DNA of 57,500 nt from Sphaeroforma sirkka (GCA_001586965.3 LUCW03000578.1:1-57500); one strand, 5' to 3'. Positions 42,731 through 56,310 are shown, numbered from the stretch's first letter. Program-made: numbers and translations. The notes: generated from the sequence alone by a model not told the origin.

Positions 42731-42770
<40 letters not shown>

Positions 42771-45700
42771 AAGTGCAAATATTGGTTGAATTTGAAATGT
42801 CTGCGCATGTTCGCGATGCTTGTACAGGAATGACGACAACACACACACACATACCACAGCTCTACACACACAGTTGAGTCCGGTTAGCACATACCACGCT
42901 ATCCTCGGTATGAGTGTACAGCTTTTTATACGCGTCGTAGTCGAGTTTTAAGCCAGAGTATTGAAGGTAACCAGACTTATCCTCCAGACACTGTGGTTCA
43001 TAGAGACTACGTCCGTTGCTCTTGAGACTGTAGAAGCATGGCATACCATACACACTCGAGGCCTACGGTACAGAGGTTAAGCGGGTAGGGATATGAGTCA
43101 TGAAGAGTAGGGACAAGGGAACATTCAGTGGACTTAGTTATTAACATACAATTAGTACGAGTTGTTGACATATAGTTGGATTTAACCAATAACACATAGT
43201 GATGAAATAGGCGTTAACATGCATCTTTTGAGCATGCAGTGGACTTACTAAAATATAGCTAGTGCAGGTTACAAACATACAGTTTTTAAAGATTTATGAA
43301 TTCAATGGCTATGGCTATGGCTATGGACATACATACATACATACATATATAAATATACCCAATGTTTATGATATTCCCGTTATATACATTTACACATGGG
43401 TTTGGATCCAAACATTCAGGTGCGACTCTGTAAGACAAGTAATGACTACATCACGCGTGTTCTCTACACTCACACCTGAGGTAAAACCCTAACACCCTAC
43501 ATGTGTACAGTTGCACTCCACACTCACACCTGAGGTAAAACCTAACACCCTACATGTGTACAGTTGCACTCCGCACTCACACCTGAGGTAAAACCCCATC
43601 ACCCTACATGTGTACAGTTGCACTCCACACTCACACCTGAGGTAAAACCTAACACCCTACATGTGTACAGTTGCACTCCACACTCACACCTGAGGTAAAA
43701 CCTAACACCCTACATGTGTACAGTTGCACTCCGCACTCACACCTGAGGTAAAACCCCATCACCCTACATGTGTACAGTTGCACTCCACACTCATGCTATA
43801 AACCTCTACTACTTTCACTCCACACTCATGTTATACACCTCTACTACTTTCACTCCACACTCATGTTATAAACCTCTACTACTTATTCTACCACCTATTA
43901 GCATCCCCACTACTTACACTCTCAAAGGTGTGTTCTATGCCATTGCGTGTTTCCAGTCGGTCCGTGTTGCAGTTGATGCCAATGTTGGAGTACTGGAAGT
44001 TCTCGGCTCCATTGGGCTGTGGAGAGGATGCAGTTGAATGGGGTTGGTGCGAATAGTTTGGCCCAAAGTCCTTTTTGTTCGGGGTTTGGGTGCGGGGTCA
44101 ATGGGTATTCATATCAAATGTAAGTGTGTCACTAATACCTTATTATATATACATACATACATACATACATACATACATCTATTTCAGAGATCTTTATGTC
44201 TATATATCTAAGTCCATTTACTTCAATCTAACTATATATATGCGTGTTTCGAGCCGGACTGTGTCATAGCTGCAGTGCACGATGGCATCACCGCAGAGTG
44301 TAGTGTGTCGATTAAGGGGCAGTGACTTGTTTACTGTAGTAGTCTACTACTTCCCGATAGGACTTGTCATACTTCAAACTCACGACCTTTCCGGGTGTGT
44401 AGAACAGTGCATAAGGTGAACAACTACACCAACCACTTTAGTGCTAGACTTGGTTGGATGAATCGGTCATCCACCTAATTTACTACATGCGTAACAGGGG
44501 CAATTCATTGTAGATGCATGTCTGGATTTACAACCGACTTGATATCGTTTATATAGTACGTTGGTGCGTAATGGTATACATTAGAGGAGTTACAGGAAGC
44601 AACCGGAATGTACTCAGAATGACATAGAGTTTAAGGATATGTGAGCGAACACATAAATTATTGGTAGAATGTACACTCAAATACAGCCAGAGGCATTGTC
44701 TTCTAGATATGTATAGAGATACAGATTTTAATACAATATATAGATATATAATATAAAGGGTATTTTTAACCAAATGCAACTACATGCCACAACACAAAAT
44801 GTACCTACCAAGGTAGGAGTACTCTTGCTGCGAACCTTATCCATACGGCTTGGGTTGAGCATGAGGAAGTCGAACATCAGAATGTTCTGCACCTGCACGT
44901 GTAATAAAAGTATACGCTTATTATTTACGATATATACATTGCTGTATTATAATGCTAAAGTTTCATATACTATTATATGTAATATGTTAGTATTGCATCA
45001 AATGCACAAGTCAGTCTCCAAGGAGTGAGGCAATTTACTTTCATTATATACTGCGGCGTGAAGCCTCGACTATTTAAACAGTAATACTAAGTACGAATCG
45101 GGCGAGTGAATAGCAAACACAACATACATATTTACATAATATATATTTGACAAAGTAATATATTATATATTACATTTTGCAACTTATATAGTACATACCA
45201 ATATATGCATAGTCGTCTGATAATCACAACATATATACATACACACACACATGTATATATATATATATATATGTACTCTGTATATATGTGAGGTATAACT
45301 CATTCGTGCCCTGTACATGTAGTATACCTGTTGCATGGCTCGAGCCACCTCTCCGTCCCGTTGGCCCATATGCGGCTGAGAGTACCCGTCCGCATGCACT
45401 TCATATGTGAATTCGTAATCACCATAATCATTCAGGAATCTGTGGATCAGTGGTTGTGTGTAGGATATGTTAGTTATGACAAGTATATACATATACATAC
45501 ATACATACTTATACATATATACATGCTTAAATGCAATGTAGGTATATTGAACAAGGGATGTGTACGGGTCTTAGTGCGATGGGTAAGCTATAGTCCTCAT
45601 ACTCGTTCAGACAATAGTGATCAGGGCTGTGAGTAAGTCGGTATTACATGTTTATCATGCACGACCTATAGAAAACAAACAAAACAACCTTATTTATAGA

Positions 45701-48700
45701 TGTACAATATATTTATATATATATATATATATATATCGTTGAATGATAGCATGTTCATCACACCGCAACGCTTCTAATACCACCACACGTATTTACATAT
45801 ATCCCTGTTGCATACCTGAGCTTGTCACTGACCAGCTTTGACCCACGCATGAAGGCAGTCAACTCCAAAGCCTGCAGTGACTGCAGAGTAGGTACCGTCA
45901 CATCGTCACCCACCATACGCGATACAGAAACGGCGCCTTTCACTGCAGCAGCCCCTGCGATAGGGTGTAGTATGTGAAGTAGGGTGAGTGGGGATTGTAT
46001 CGGGTTGCTATGGCAACGCCTGTAGTGTAGTGTAGGATAGACGGAATATACTTGTACTTATATGTAATAAAATAGAATAAAGCCCGAGCTCTACTCACCC
46101 TAGGTAGTAGTAGTGATAGTAATTAGTAAAGGTACATTTAGTATAGATATACTTAGTAAAGGTCTATTTAATATACCTACAATTCACACATACCTGTATT
46201 CTTATCCGTGACGGCTATTCTCTCGAGGTAGTGATGGTATTTCTCCGGTGTGTGATCCTTCAGCGTCTCCAAGGTCAGTGTGCGGCCAATTGCAATGTCT
46301 GCCTGTCCAAGGCCAAGCACACCATCCAGGTGAAAGGCTACAATCTCAGCCCAACCATCATCAGGAAGTGACTCGAACTCACAAGGGTTGTCTGTATTAA
46401 TATATATATATACACATATACATTACATGTTTCAGGAAGGTTGTTTGTATTGATATATGTACATACATATACATATACATTTATATATAATGCACTAGTG
46501 TCCCTGTTGAGATTCTGCTATTCAGGAGAGATAAGTTTGTGAACCGGGATGATTCCTTGCAAGAGTTGAGATAGAATCGAAATAGTACTCGAGGGCTGTT
46601 GTTGAGCACAATATAATGTAAGAGGACGTTCAATGTATGCTTATATGATGCGGCTAAGTATCACGAATCAGACTTACCCATACAAGTATAGTATAGATTC
46701 CTATATATATATATATATATATAAATAAATATATGAGGGATAAAGGAGCGTATTTCTTTGATTATTTTCTAACTGTATCACGCGTGTGCTATTAAGTACT
46801 TATGTACGGTGTGGCTACAACAAACATATACACAATACACATAATATTTATAAACATATTCCTCATATATATATATATACATATATGTTCTCACCTGGTC
46901 GGATGCCCTTCATGTGATCCATCACTGTGCCACCGAAGGGTCTGAAGGTGGCCTTTAAAACGGTCTCCTCCTCATCGTTGCTGATCTGCGTACGAGCAAT
47001 GTGCACGAAAAGAATTCAGCTTCAATCCTTTATATCACAACGTATGAGAATCGTGATCATCTGTGTATTGAATGTTATATATATAACATGTGAAATGGTA
47101 TGTATATAACATGTGAAATAGTATGTATATATCATGTTAAATGATATGCATTTAACGTACTTAACCATGTTAAATGTTATATATGCAACATATTGAATGT
47201 TTAATAGAGAACAGTCGTAATGTTCACACCATCGTAATCATTGTGTGGGTGCACTAAACTGTGCCGTTGACATTAGTAAGCCCTACGAGGTTGTTCCTGC
47301 GACATGAGTATAACTTCTAGTATACACAAATACGATCCCCTTAAGGAGTCTTTAATCTTCCGCTCACCCACATGTGGATACGTACATGCTATTCACGGTT
47401 AAATCCTTCCATCGCATACGCTTTCACATGTAACATACATGTACTGAGCAGGCTTGGCGTCTCTCATTAACACATATAACATACATGTACTGAGTAGGCT
47501 TGGCGTCTCTCATTGAACTCGATTTGTGTGATATGCCCATGCTGAATGTTCTTGAGGTGTTGGTCCTCTAACTTTGCCGCTGGGGCGACCATTTTCAGCT
47601 CAGAGGTGGCGCGGAAGTCATGTTGCTTCTTAATGCATTTCTGTAGTACAATACCATACAATGCAAAATGAATAAGAAAAAGTGAGGGAGAATGAGAGCA
47701 TGAGAAACAACAAAGAATAAGGCGGGCGGGTATAGGAATATACACTTAAGTGTTTGAAGTCTTTCTTATCCTCACAGGTCTTAGACCATCATAAGGAGGT
47801 GTAACCAGGAGCAAACACATTATATATACATATATATGTAATGGTAGCACACCTTGAAGCCTTTCTTATCCTCACTGGTCTTAAACCAGTCCCTTAGTTC
47901 ATCCACACTCTCTGGCGGATACACTGAGTCGACTGCTGTGTCAATGCCATTCGTCTGTTGCAACAGAACCTGCAGTACACACACAATATAAGTACGATAT
48001 ATATAATATAAGTAAATAAATTATTAAGTCGGTTTTACAGTATAAGTACGATATATATAATATAGGTCGGTTTTACATAATATAAGTACGATATATATAA
48101 TATAAGTAGATTTTACATAATACAAGTACGTTATATATAATATAAGTACGTTCCATATAATATAAGTCGGTTCTACATGATTCAAATACGATATATATAA
48201 TATAAGTACGATATATATAGTATCAGTACGTTCTATATAATATAAGGCGGTTTTACAATATAAGGCGGTTTTATATAATATAGGTACGTTCTATATAATA
48301 TAAGCCGGTTTTACATAATATAAGCACGATATATATAATTTAAGTACATTATATATAGTATAAGTCGGTTTCATATAATATCAGTACGATATACATAATA
48401 TTAATCGGTTTCACATAATATAAGTACGATATATAATAATATAAGTAAGTTATATATTATATACGTCGGTTTCACATAATATAAGTACGATATATAAAAT
48501 CTAAGTACGTTAAAACTATTGAACGTACGGTATACAGGGTATTATACGTACGTTGAACATAACATCTAATACTATTTACTTCACATACAGAATTCAAGTA
48601 CTGTCTCCTACTATTTACTACACATACAGAATACAAATACTGTCTCATACTAGGTGATATTCTGTATGTGTACTCCACTACCTGATCCTATATAGGGCGT

Positions 48701-51700
48701 CGTAGCTCACTCACTGCATCTTACTGAAAGCAATGACTGTCATACCCAAACGATACCCAACACTTGTTCTGCACCACAAGCAATAGAGCCATGGGCTGCC
48801 ACACTCGGACGTAACGACTATATATATTTATGTATATATGTTTACGTACACACACACACGCACATATATATATATATATATATATAGACTTTCGGACTAT
48901 ATTGTGCTGTGTGTGTTACTTTCTATACTGACATACGATAAGATAGCACACGGTCACGAACACGCACCGTCGATGTGGCGACAACCGGTCCATGGTCCAC
49001 GGCTTCCACGGGATTGTTATTCGCTCTGTGGGTTTAGGGGTTTAGGTGTTTAGGGTTGAATGGTGGAGTTGGGTTGTGTGCCCAATGCCGACCAATAGAA
49101 TAGCTACACTACTAGTGTGTACTACATTACATAGTAAAAAATATGAGATGGTCGCTCTGTAAGGGGTTTAGACCAATTGGTTTAGGGTTTATGAAACCAA
49201 TGGTGGCGAATAAGCTTTCCATATGGCAGGTGGATCACAAACATATATCGGGTGAGTGTTGATACTAATCCGCACTCCATGTATGTTGCTAAGGATAAAC
49301 TCAGTTGAAATATATATACACATACATATACATATATGTACACCTCATAGCCACTCTTTCGCGTGTCTGTTATGTTGTTATATAAACTGTGATGTATGCA
49401 TGCCTGGACGTATGACAGATGGCGCACCCTACATCCTGCACATGTAAAACATTGGATCCATGTTGCTATATATATAGTATATATATATACATCTATATGT
49501 ACGTGCACACTCTGACTATGTATCTACATGTACCGTCATAACCGACCTCGCATATACAAGTGAGTGCGCGTTCACGTATATAAAAAGGTTTTCATGTGTC
49601 TCCGATGACTATATAAACATGGCGACGTATGCATATAAATAAATAAATTAAACAAAACGCTGTTGGAATACCATTGTGTACAATTAATATACAATGACGT
49701 ATATATATATATATAAATAATAACGCTGTAGGGATACCACTGTGTACAAATATAAATAAATCAATAAATAAAACTCCTGTGTACAGTTACTATACAATGA
49801 CTTATGTATATAAATAAATAAATAAATAAGACTCCTGTGTACAGTTGCTTTACATTTGACTTATATAAGTAAATATAAACGCTTTTGGGATACTACTGTG
49901 TACAATTAAGTTTACAATTACTATACAATTAACTTGTACTTACTTCGCTCGCCACGCCTTAGCCGCCTCTGATTTGGGACCATCGCCATGTGACTCTTCC
50001 GACAACTTCTGCAAACGGTACGAATAAATGCACAGACAAAAACTCAGTATCTAACAACAACGTATAATCTTTTCAAGTCGACACGTGTATGCACATACAA
50101 ACACTCAGTATTCAACTACAAGGTACAACAGTATTCAACAACGTATAATCGTTTCAAATAGACACATAGTAGGTTACATCAAACCATAACCTTCTCAAAT
50201 AGACCATCCAGTAACAACACACAGCTTTCTCAATCAGACACATGGCAGGTTACGTGACACCATTGGGTTTAGGGTTCTGTTTAGATGATAGGATGTCATA
50301 GAGAAGAAGAGTATTGCAGCTGTGTGATGTTTTATAAAGGGGAAGGGTTTAGGGTTCTAGACATAGAGCTGTAGTATAACGACGGAGCGATGTTGACGAA
50401 GATAATGCGATTATAATTCACCAGTAAATTGGGTTTAAATAAATGGCAGTATCGGATCTGAGTCGGTTGATATATATTCATATTCATATTTGTGCAGATG
50501 TATATATACATAACACAGACTTACACTCCCATAGGCGTTCACGCTCATGCTCATTTAAATGCGATAACACGTATACCAACACAACTACAGGCTTACAGGA
50601 TAAGCCCATACTTTCTTCACTTTAACATACATACACGCGTACCTTCTTGGCCTTAAACTCCTCCAGTGTCATGTGGCCGTTTTCGTCCGATTTTTGGGCT
50701 TTTAAATGTCCCGATTTCTCCTTTGCCTCCTGAATAACGGGCTCGTGCAGTTTCTGAGACCCGGAAATACGTTCACAAAACGTTAATCACAACATGCGAT
50801 GGTTTTACAGTTCGATGTCCTATATCGGGTTCTCCAGTGCGGGTGCGTAGGGTTCTAACAATTTAGGGTTCTAGGGTTTAAGTACTGAGAGCATACGGTC
50901 GACTCCTTCGCACCATAAGCATTTCGGACTAGATTTATGTAAGACAGTACTAGTTCGGAGTGACGTCAAAACAGTACACTCTGCCAATCAGACAAACAAA
51001 TGCACAATACAACACGTCTAGAAGACGACCGTTATATAGGGTCACGATCTGATAATGTATACGTATGTGTAACAAATCCATATTCAATTCATTAATGTAA
51101 AAAAGTTGTATACTGGGATATCACAATCTATATACATATACATATATATACATACATACATATGTGGATGTGCATGGCCGACCCATATATTCAATATACA
51201 CATACATATCTTGCTTAGTTAGTTGTCTTACATGCATACCTTTGCCTGGTTGGTATTCGCAAACATCATTCTGCCCAGTCCAGGTTGCTTCTTTAGTCCA
51301 AGACCACCTTTTCCGTTTCCTTTCTGCGCGCACGAAGAGTACAAGAATAAACTTAAGCATCTGGGAATTAGGGTTCTAGGGTTTGTACCAATCACGCGGA
51401 TCTGTAGGTTAGTGGTGGTAAGTAGTCCCTATTTTCTTGCATATGCTTTTTTCCCACAGTATTGACCACTGACAAAGTGGAAAGTGAACGGCAAATCTAG
51501 CACATTTGTGCTTACATATATTCATTTCACACACACTCGCAATACTCTTAACTCCCCCCTCCCACTCAGTACAACCCCACACACATCCCTCGAATTAAAC
51601 CCACCTCTCTTAACCCCCCCCCTCAAAACCCACCTACCTTCATACCACCGCCGGGATACTGCGCCCTTGGCCCCCCCCCCTGGTTCTGCTGTTGTTGCAT

Positions 51701-53371
51701 CATCTGTTCTCGGTTAGCCTGCATCTCTCTCTTCTCCTCTTCGGCTTCTTGCGCCATACGCCTCGCTGAGCGTGGAATACGCGCACTAGCACTGTCGTCA
51801 ACGCCAGTGAACGCCTTGACTATGTGTAAGCCTTGCTCCATGCCGTGTTCCATGATGGCGATACCCGCGGGGGGGACCTATACAATAGATAAGCCCGAAA
51901 GTTAGTGATATATATATATATATATATATATGAATGCATCGGATTCCACTATCGGTCAAGAAATGAAGGGTTCTTCGCAGTTCTGTAGAACAATGTTTAT
52001 GACGACTTAAAGTCATCTAAAACGATACACTATGTCATCAACGTACATATGACCCTATGCACGGTTATACGTTTTTAGTCCGTCCATCTGATATAAACAT
52101 GTCATAGTGCACTAGGCCAGAGAAAGCGGTAAACTACGTATTCAACGGGCGTATGATCTTATGTACGGTTATACGTTTTGGGCCTGTCCATCTGATATAA
52201 AATATGACATAGTGTATTAGGCCAGAGAAAGTGGTGGAGACACCACAGGGCACAGACGATATAACAATTGGGGATGAGGACATTAGTATATGTAATATCG
52301 ATCAAGCGCTTGCTTAGAGATATCACATAGCAATTGGGAAATATATAGTTTCAATTGAGAGGGATTAAACTTCAAACCTTTCTAGGGCATGTAAGATACA
52401 GGTATGCGTAAACAGGACATACATACATACTTACAGCCTGAGAGCTCTGACTATGGTGATAGCAAAGAAAGGAAACACATAACAATTGGTGCTACAAAAT
52501 GAGATAGTGCTTGATTTTTGAATTGCATGGTACATTGCCAGGGTTGTCGGATTGGGTGGATACATCTGTATGCCTGGAAAAATTTATAAGCATAACGATT
52601 GAATCGAAGTCAACACACGATGTTGATGGTGATTATCCGCCGTCACATATTTGATCAGATTTTCGCAAAATATTGGTAACGTACTCTTAACAAAATAGAT
52701 GTATACAGAACACACACAAACATATATATATATATAAAGAATATATATACACAAACACACACACACACATATATACATATATGTGTTCGCCTCGGCATAG
52801 CAAATAAGAAATAGATCTATATCCTTCAGTTCGATACTTATTCATGAGCAATAAGAAACAAAGAGTATGACTCAAACAACGTACAGCTCTAAAAGATCAT
52901 ATACATCTCAAGCTTCATTCTCACTCATGCAGGTCATACACAATGATCTAGTACACATTTCTATTCAATTAAAATCACTTGATCCCCCTGCATATCAACC
53001 TGAGCTGAACCAAGTATAGGAATTTAGAGCTACCTGCAGAGCAGATACAGTTAAAATATACTATTCTAATTGATTTGAAGGATTACATGTTCCTAGATAT
53101 TGGTACATACATCATGTTCTCACTAACCAATCAATCACTTCAATCCAATACACATCGCTTCATGTTCATGAATACCTACCTGGAGTGTGCCAGAGTATAA
53201 GGCAACACACACAGCTAGCGGCAGCAGCCACAGTGAGCGTCTGACTGTAGACGGTGTGTGTAACTCATGGCTCACTTTCTCAGTTGAGCCTTCAGATTTC
53301 GTTTCCTTCTTCTGTACATCGCCTGTCGCCTTAGCTGTGCTGGTTGGTTGGTTGGACTTGTCCACTCCCAT
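41003..53371 (-). CDS. FAM20-like secretory-pathway kinase domain protein, type II membrane, 18 exons, 815 aa
   Basis: Exons, all with GT..AG and matching phases: 53371-53180, 51877-51638, 51323-51240, 50753-50643, 50008-49944, 49025-48968, 47969-47853, 47640-47485, 46985-46895, 46391-46194, 45954-45816, 45439-45328, 44892-44809, 44016-43918, 43062-42895, 42675-42502, 41652-41534, 41243-41003. The sum is 2448 nt. A cytosolic tail (1-45) precedes one anchor (about 46-63, SLWLLPLAVCVALYSGTL). Then comes a Gln/Lys-rich stem (65-250) with an EF-hand-like SDENGHMTLEEF. The kinase region (about 300-735) has KATFRPFGG (352-360), AEIVAFHLDGVLGL (386-399), ILMFDFLMLNPSR (525-537), VGDMGSF (639-645) and a C-terminal helix YRLEMLLEMMESC. 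These follow FAM20/Golgi casein kinase order. Expected Lys and catalytic Asp appear as Arg356 and Ser536; Glu387 and Asp641 remain. The C-tail is Lys/Glu-rich. It probably acts in the Golgi lumen. Confidence 0.72.
42286..42520. repeat. 65-bp intron repeat carrying copies of an exon end and 5' splice site
   Basis: Units start at 42286, 42351, 42416 and 42481 (exact 65-bp period). Read on the gene strand, each intronic unit contains a copy of the last bases of exon 16 with its donor (real: GACATCCTGCAG|gtgtgtg; unit 1: GATATCCTACAG|gtgtatg; units 2-3: GACATCCTACAG|atgtatg). Confidence 0.9.
42730..42768. repeat. (TA)n microsatellite
   Basis: Short TA tract in intron 15 of the FAM20-like gene. 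Confidence 0.9.
43440..43890. repeat. 53-54-bp and 33-bp intron minisatellites
   Basis: Six near-identical copies of CACTCACACCTGAGGTAAAA, then ACCCTACATGTGTACAGTTG run to about 43785. Three 33-bp units (CTCATGTTATAAACCTCTAC..) follow to about 43890. They lie in the intron directly downstream of exon 14. On the gene strand, each first-type unit contains CTCAGGTGTGAGTG, a good donor match. Confidence 0.9.
47431..47514. repeat. 46-bp duplication spanning an exon end and donor
   Basis: TAACATACATGTACTGAG.AGGCTTGGCGTCTCTCATT occurs at 47477-47514, where it contains the end of exon 8 and its donors, and again at 47431-47468 in the intron. This makes two tandem versions of the same 5' splice site. 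Confidence 0.9.
47990..48510. repeat. Degenerate ATATAATATAAGT-type intron minisatellite
   Basis: About 20-25 units of roughly 20-24 bp alternate between ATATAATATAAGTACGAT and AATATAAGTCGGTTTTACAT forms. Intronic in the FAM20-like gene, between exons 6 and 7. Confidence 0.85.
49610..49930. repeat. Diverged intron repeats with (AAAT)n
   Basis: Repeats of CTGTGTACAGTTACTATACAATGAC-type sequence, cut here into GTGTACA and TATACAATGAC parts, with ATAAATAAATAA runs between. About four copies. Confidence 0.75.
52025..52245. repeat. About 118-bp tandem duplication in intron 1 of the FAM20-like gene
   Basis: GCACGGTTATACGTTTTTAG then TCCATCTGATATAAA..ATAGTG..TAGGCCAGAGAAAG is repeated once with about 10% differences. 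Confidence 0.85.
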
Positions 53372-54478
53372 CTTGGTACTAGTAAGTAAGCTAGAGACTA
53401 AACTATGTGTATTTGTTACTTGTAAGTACGATTGGGACTCAGCTATGGGCAGAGCTGTTTTTAAGTATACGTTTTGAGTATGTGGTCTAGTGCCTTGACG
53501 AGTGGTGTCTTTATTACAGAGTGAATATGTTTCCCATCAATCGCAGTAAGCTACTCTGTTGAAAAAAGGAAAGGAAATAAAAAGTTCATAGGCGTTTCCT
53601 TGGTAACTTAGCAACAGTTCTCGCTTAATTTTTTTGCCTTTTGGAGTAATCGGAGACTCGGGGTCTCCACTCTCCAGTCCTCAGAGTGCCAGTGAATGAC
53701 AACTTCAAACCGTTTCCCGTTGGAACATTTGGAAATCGAGTAAATATACGTTTGCGTTTAACTTTTATTCAATGTACGGTCCGATGTATATTCTTAGGTG
53801 CACTTTGTCGGTCTAAAAACTAAAGTATGTACCATTTTTGATATAAAAACCAGTCCTAAAAAATAACATAGGTAGGCCCTTCTGATCACATCATAATAAC
53901 CGTATGTACCCCATAACGTAGTGAGTTTACCAGACTCCCCACCCCCCCCAGTGCCAGTGACACTGACTCGGTAGTCTGTGGCTCGGTGCTCCCCAAACAG
54001 GTAGTGGGCTGTTTTTCTAGAATAAAAACCCAAGTTTAAACAGGCAAGCAAGGGTCACGGCCAGCCCACAACCTCAATATAAATATTTTTTTAATACACA
54101 TATGTTGAAAAAAATGGAAATATCAACACTCTAAACATAATTGTTTAAAAAAAAAAACATGTATAAATATTACATACCATGAATAAAATGAAGTCCTTCG
54201 GAACTCGGAAGTTCGCGGTCCGGGTCAAAAACATGTTTTCGACATGGGCAGTTGAAACACTCTTGAAAGTTGAAACATTGCATTTATTCTAAGCCAAGCC
54301 CTCTCTATTAAGTTGTTCACCCACGAAGTAAAGATAGATAATACCTTGCAGCCACCAATGCTGTTATGTTTGTTCAGTGTATTTCCATTAGACCTACGTA
54401 ACAACCAAACCCTCGAACAAAGTACAACAAGTGCGTAGACATATAGGTAAACATATACACTTCATCACCACCATCACT
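53372..54478. promoter_or_regulatory. Divergent intergenic region
   Basis: This 1.1-kb gap separates the start codons of the FAM20-like gene (-) and the small membrane-protein gene (+), so it must contain both promoters and 5' UTRs. I see no TATA box or known motif to pin either start. The open frames inside it lack support. Confidence 0.45.
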
Positions 54479-54643
54479 ATGGCTTGGAGCGTGGAGCACC
54501 TCACTAATTTAGAGGTCTTGTACTACTTGGTGGTTTATTTTCTGATCTTTCTCTCAGTTGCTCTGGCGGTAGTGGGAGTGCTCGCTCTGGTGCTGTATCC
54601 CTTTGTCAAAGTGTTTCTCCGATGGTATGTGTGTCCTCTCTCG

Positions 54644-54730
<87 letters not shown>

Positions 54731-55016
54731 CTATCTTACATTTTATTCGAATAGAATTAGTGTTACCTAGCGAGTAGTTGACTGCATAACAACTAGCTAT
54801 GCGTAGCAGTAAATAATCGTCAATACGTTCGTATGTTTGCACAATATACAACCATTGAAATATTAGCACAGTTACTTGTGTGCAAAGTAAGGTATAGATA
54901 AGCATCATATACAACTATAGCTATTTTCAATGAGCAAAACGACTAGACGAAAGTTTACGATTGTTCTAAAGGTATGCCGAAAGAATTAGAATATCCTGTA
55001 AGTTGTTGAATGACTA

Positions 55017-55078
<62 letters not shown>

Positions 55079-55384
55079 TACATACATACATATATATATT
55101 ATATATATATATATTTATATATATATACATACATACATACATACTGCATGCATTGTACAAACGTACAATACATACATACATATATATACACGTACATACA
55201 TACGTACGTACGTACATACATACATACGTACGTACGTACGTACATACATGCATACATGTAATATATATATAATACATACATACGCACACGCACACACATC
55301 ATCACATCATCATATCATCAATATATATATAAAGTATATATATATATGCATATATATATATATAATATATAATATATCAATAAT

Positions 55385-55429
<45 letters not shown>

Positions 55430-55687
55430 AATATAATAATACATATCACATACGTCAATAACGCACACAAAATGAAAACAAACAGACGCACGCACACGCA
55501 CATCATCAAATATCATATATATATAATATAATATATATAATACATATATACGTCATGTGTCATTATGTTAATATATATATATATAGTAATAATATGTCAT
55601 ATATATATATCATCTACACGCACACACGTACAACATGTTTGTAATGCGCACACGCACGGGATAATATATTCAGTATATATATATATG

Positions 55688-55742
<55 letters not shown>

Positions 55743-55785
55743 TATATACTACATTATTTACATACACACACACACACACACACAC

Positions 55786-55838
<53 letters not shown>

Positions 55839-55908
55839 ATACTACACACACACACATACAATATATATATATATATTATATACATATATATATGAATATA
55901 TGTATATT

Positions 55909-55983
<75 letters not shown>

Positions 55984-56310
55984 GTATGCATTTATAAATG
56001 ATTTGAATCAAGTAGTTGTATTTGCCGATTCATTCAGTTGCTGTAAGTGTATGGATGTAAGTGCATTCACCTGTATGCAAGTGTGTTTTCCATATCTCCG
56101 TACACAGTTTGTTCATGTTCGCGTAGTCTGCCACACACTTAATGAATGGTATCCATTATTTTATTGCTCCATGTCAGGTGGGCTGCGTATGTGAATCGAT
56201 CAGCAAAACGAGCGGAGAAATATGGAGAATCTGAAGCTCCAAATACAGTCGCTATCCTGGATGTCTTACATAGGTTCTTCTTCGGTGTTGGGTATGGTAT
56301 CGGTAACTGA
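54479..56310 (+). CDS. Small single-pass membrane protein, 2 exons, 92 aa, family unknown
   Basis: Exon 1 is 54479-54624 (CGATG|gtatgt) and exon 2 is 56178-56310 (atgtcag|GTGGG, stop TGA). The junction completes a Trp codon and the total is 279 nt. Residues 1-13 are polar. About 14-46 form a long hydrophobic stretch ([20 protein letters not shown], then [14 protein letters not shown]), which is one long or two tight helices. The remainder is a basic/acidic soluble tail ([13 protein letters not shown]) ending in an aromatic [14 protein letters not shown]. The start is the first ATG, in a CACTATGGC context. An alternative model splices at 56292 into 56337-56403 through a 45-bp intron; that is shorter than any other here, so I prefer read-through. 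Function unknown. It shares a divergent promoter region with the FAM20-like gene. Confidence 0.55.
54649..54726. repeat. (TA)n microsatellite
   Basis: TA tract starting about 25 bp after the exon 1 donor of the small membrane-protein gene. Confidence 0.95.
55015..55985. repeat. Dense (TA)n, (CATA)n, (CGTA)n and (CA)n cluster in an intron
   Basis: Nearly 1 kb of alternating simple repeats: long (TA)n at 55020-55071, 55697-55740, 55793-55832 and 55912-55981, with (CATA)/(CGTA) around 55075-55260 and (CA)n near 55763-55788. It makes up most of the single intron of the small membrane-protein gene. Confidence 0.9.

Noticed and set aside
53794-54051. 85-aa frame on - strand upstream of the FAM20-like gene
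   Set aside because: It is partly low-complexity, has no splice link to the downstream exons and lies in the divergent promoter gap.
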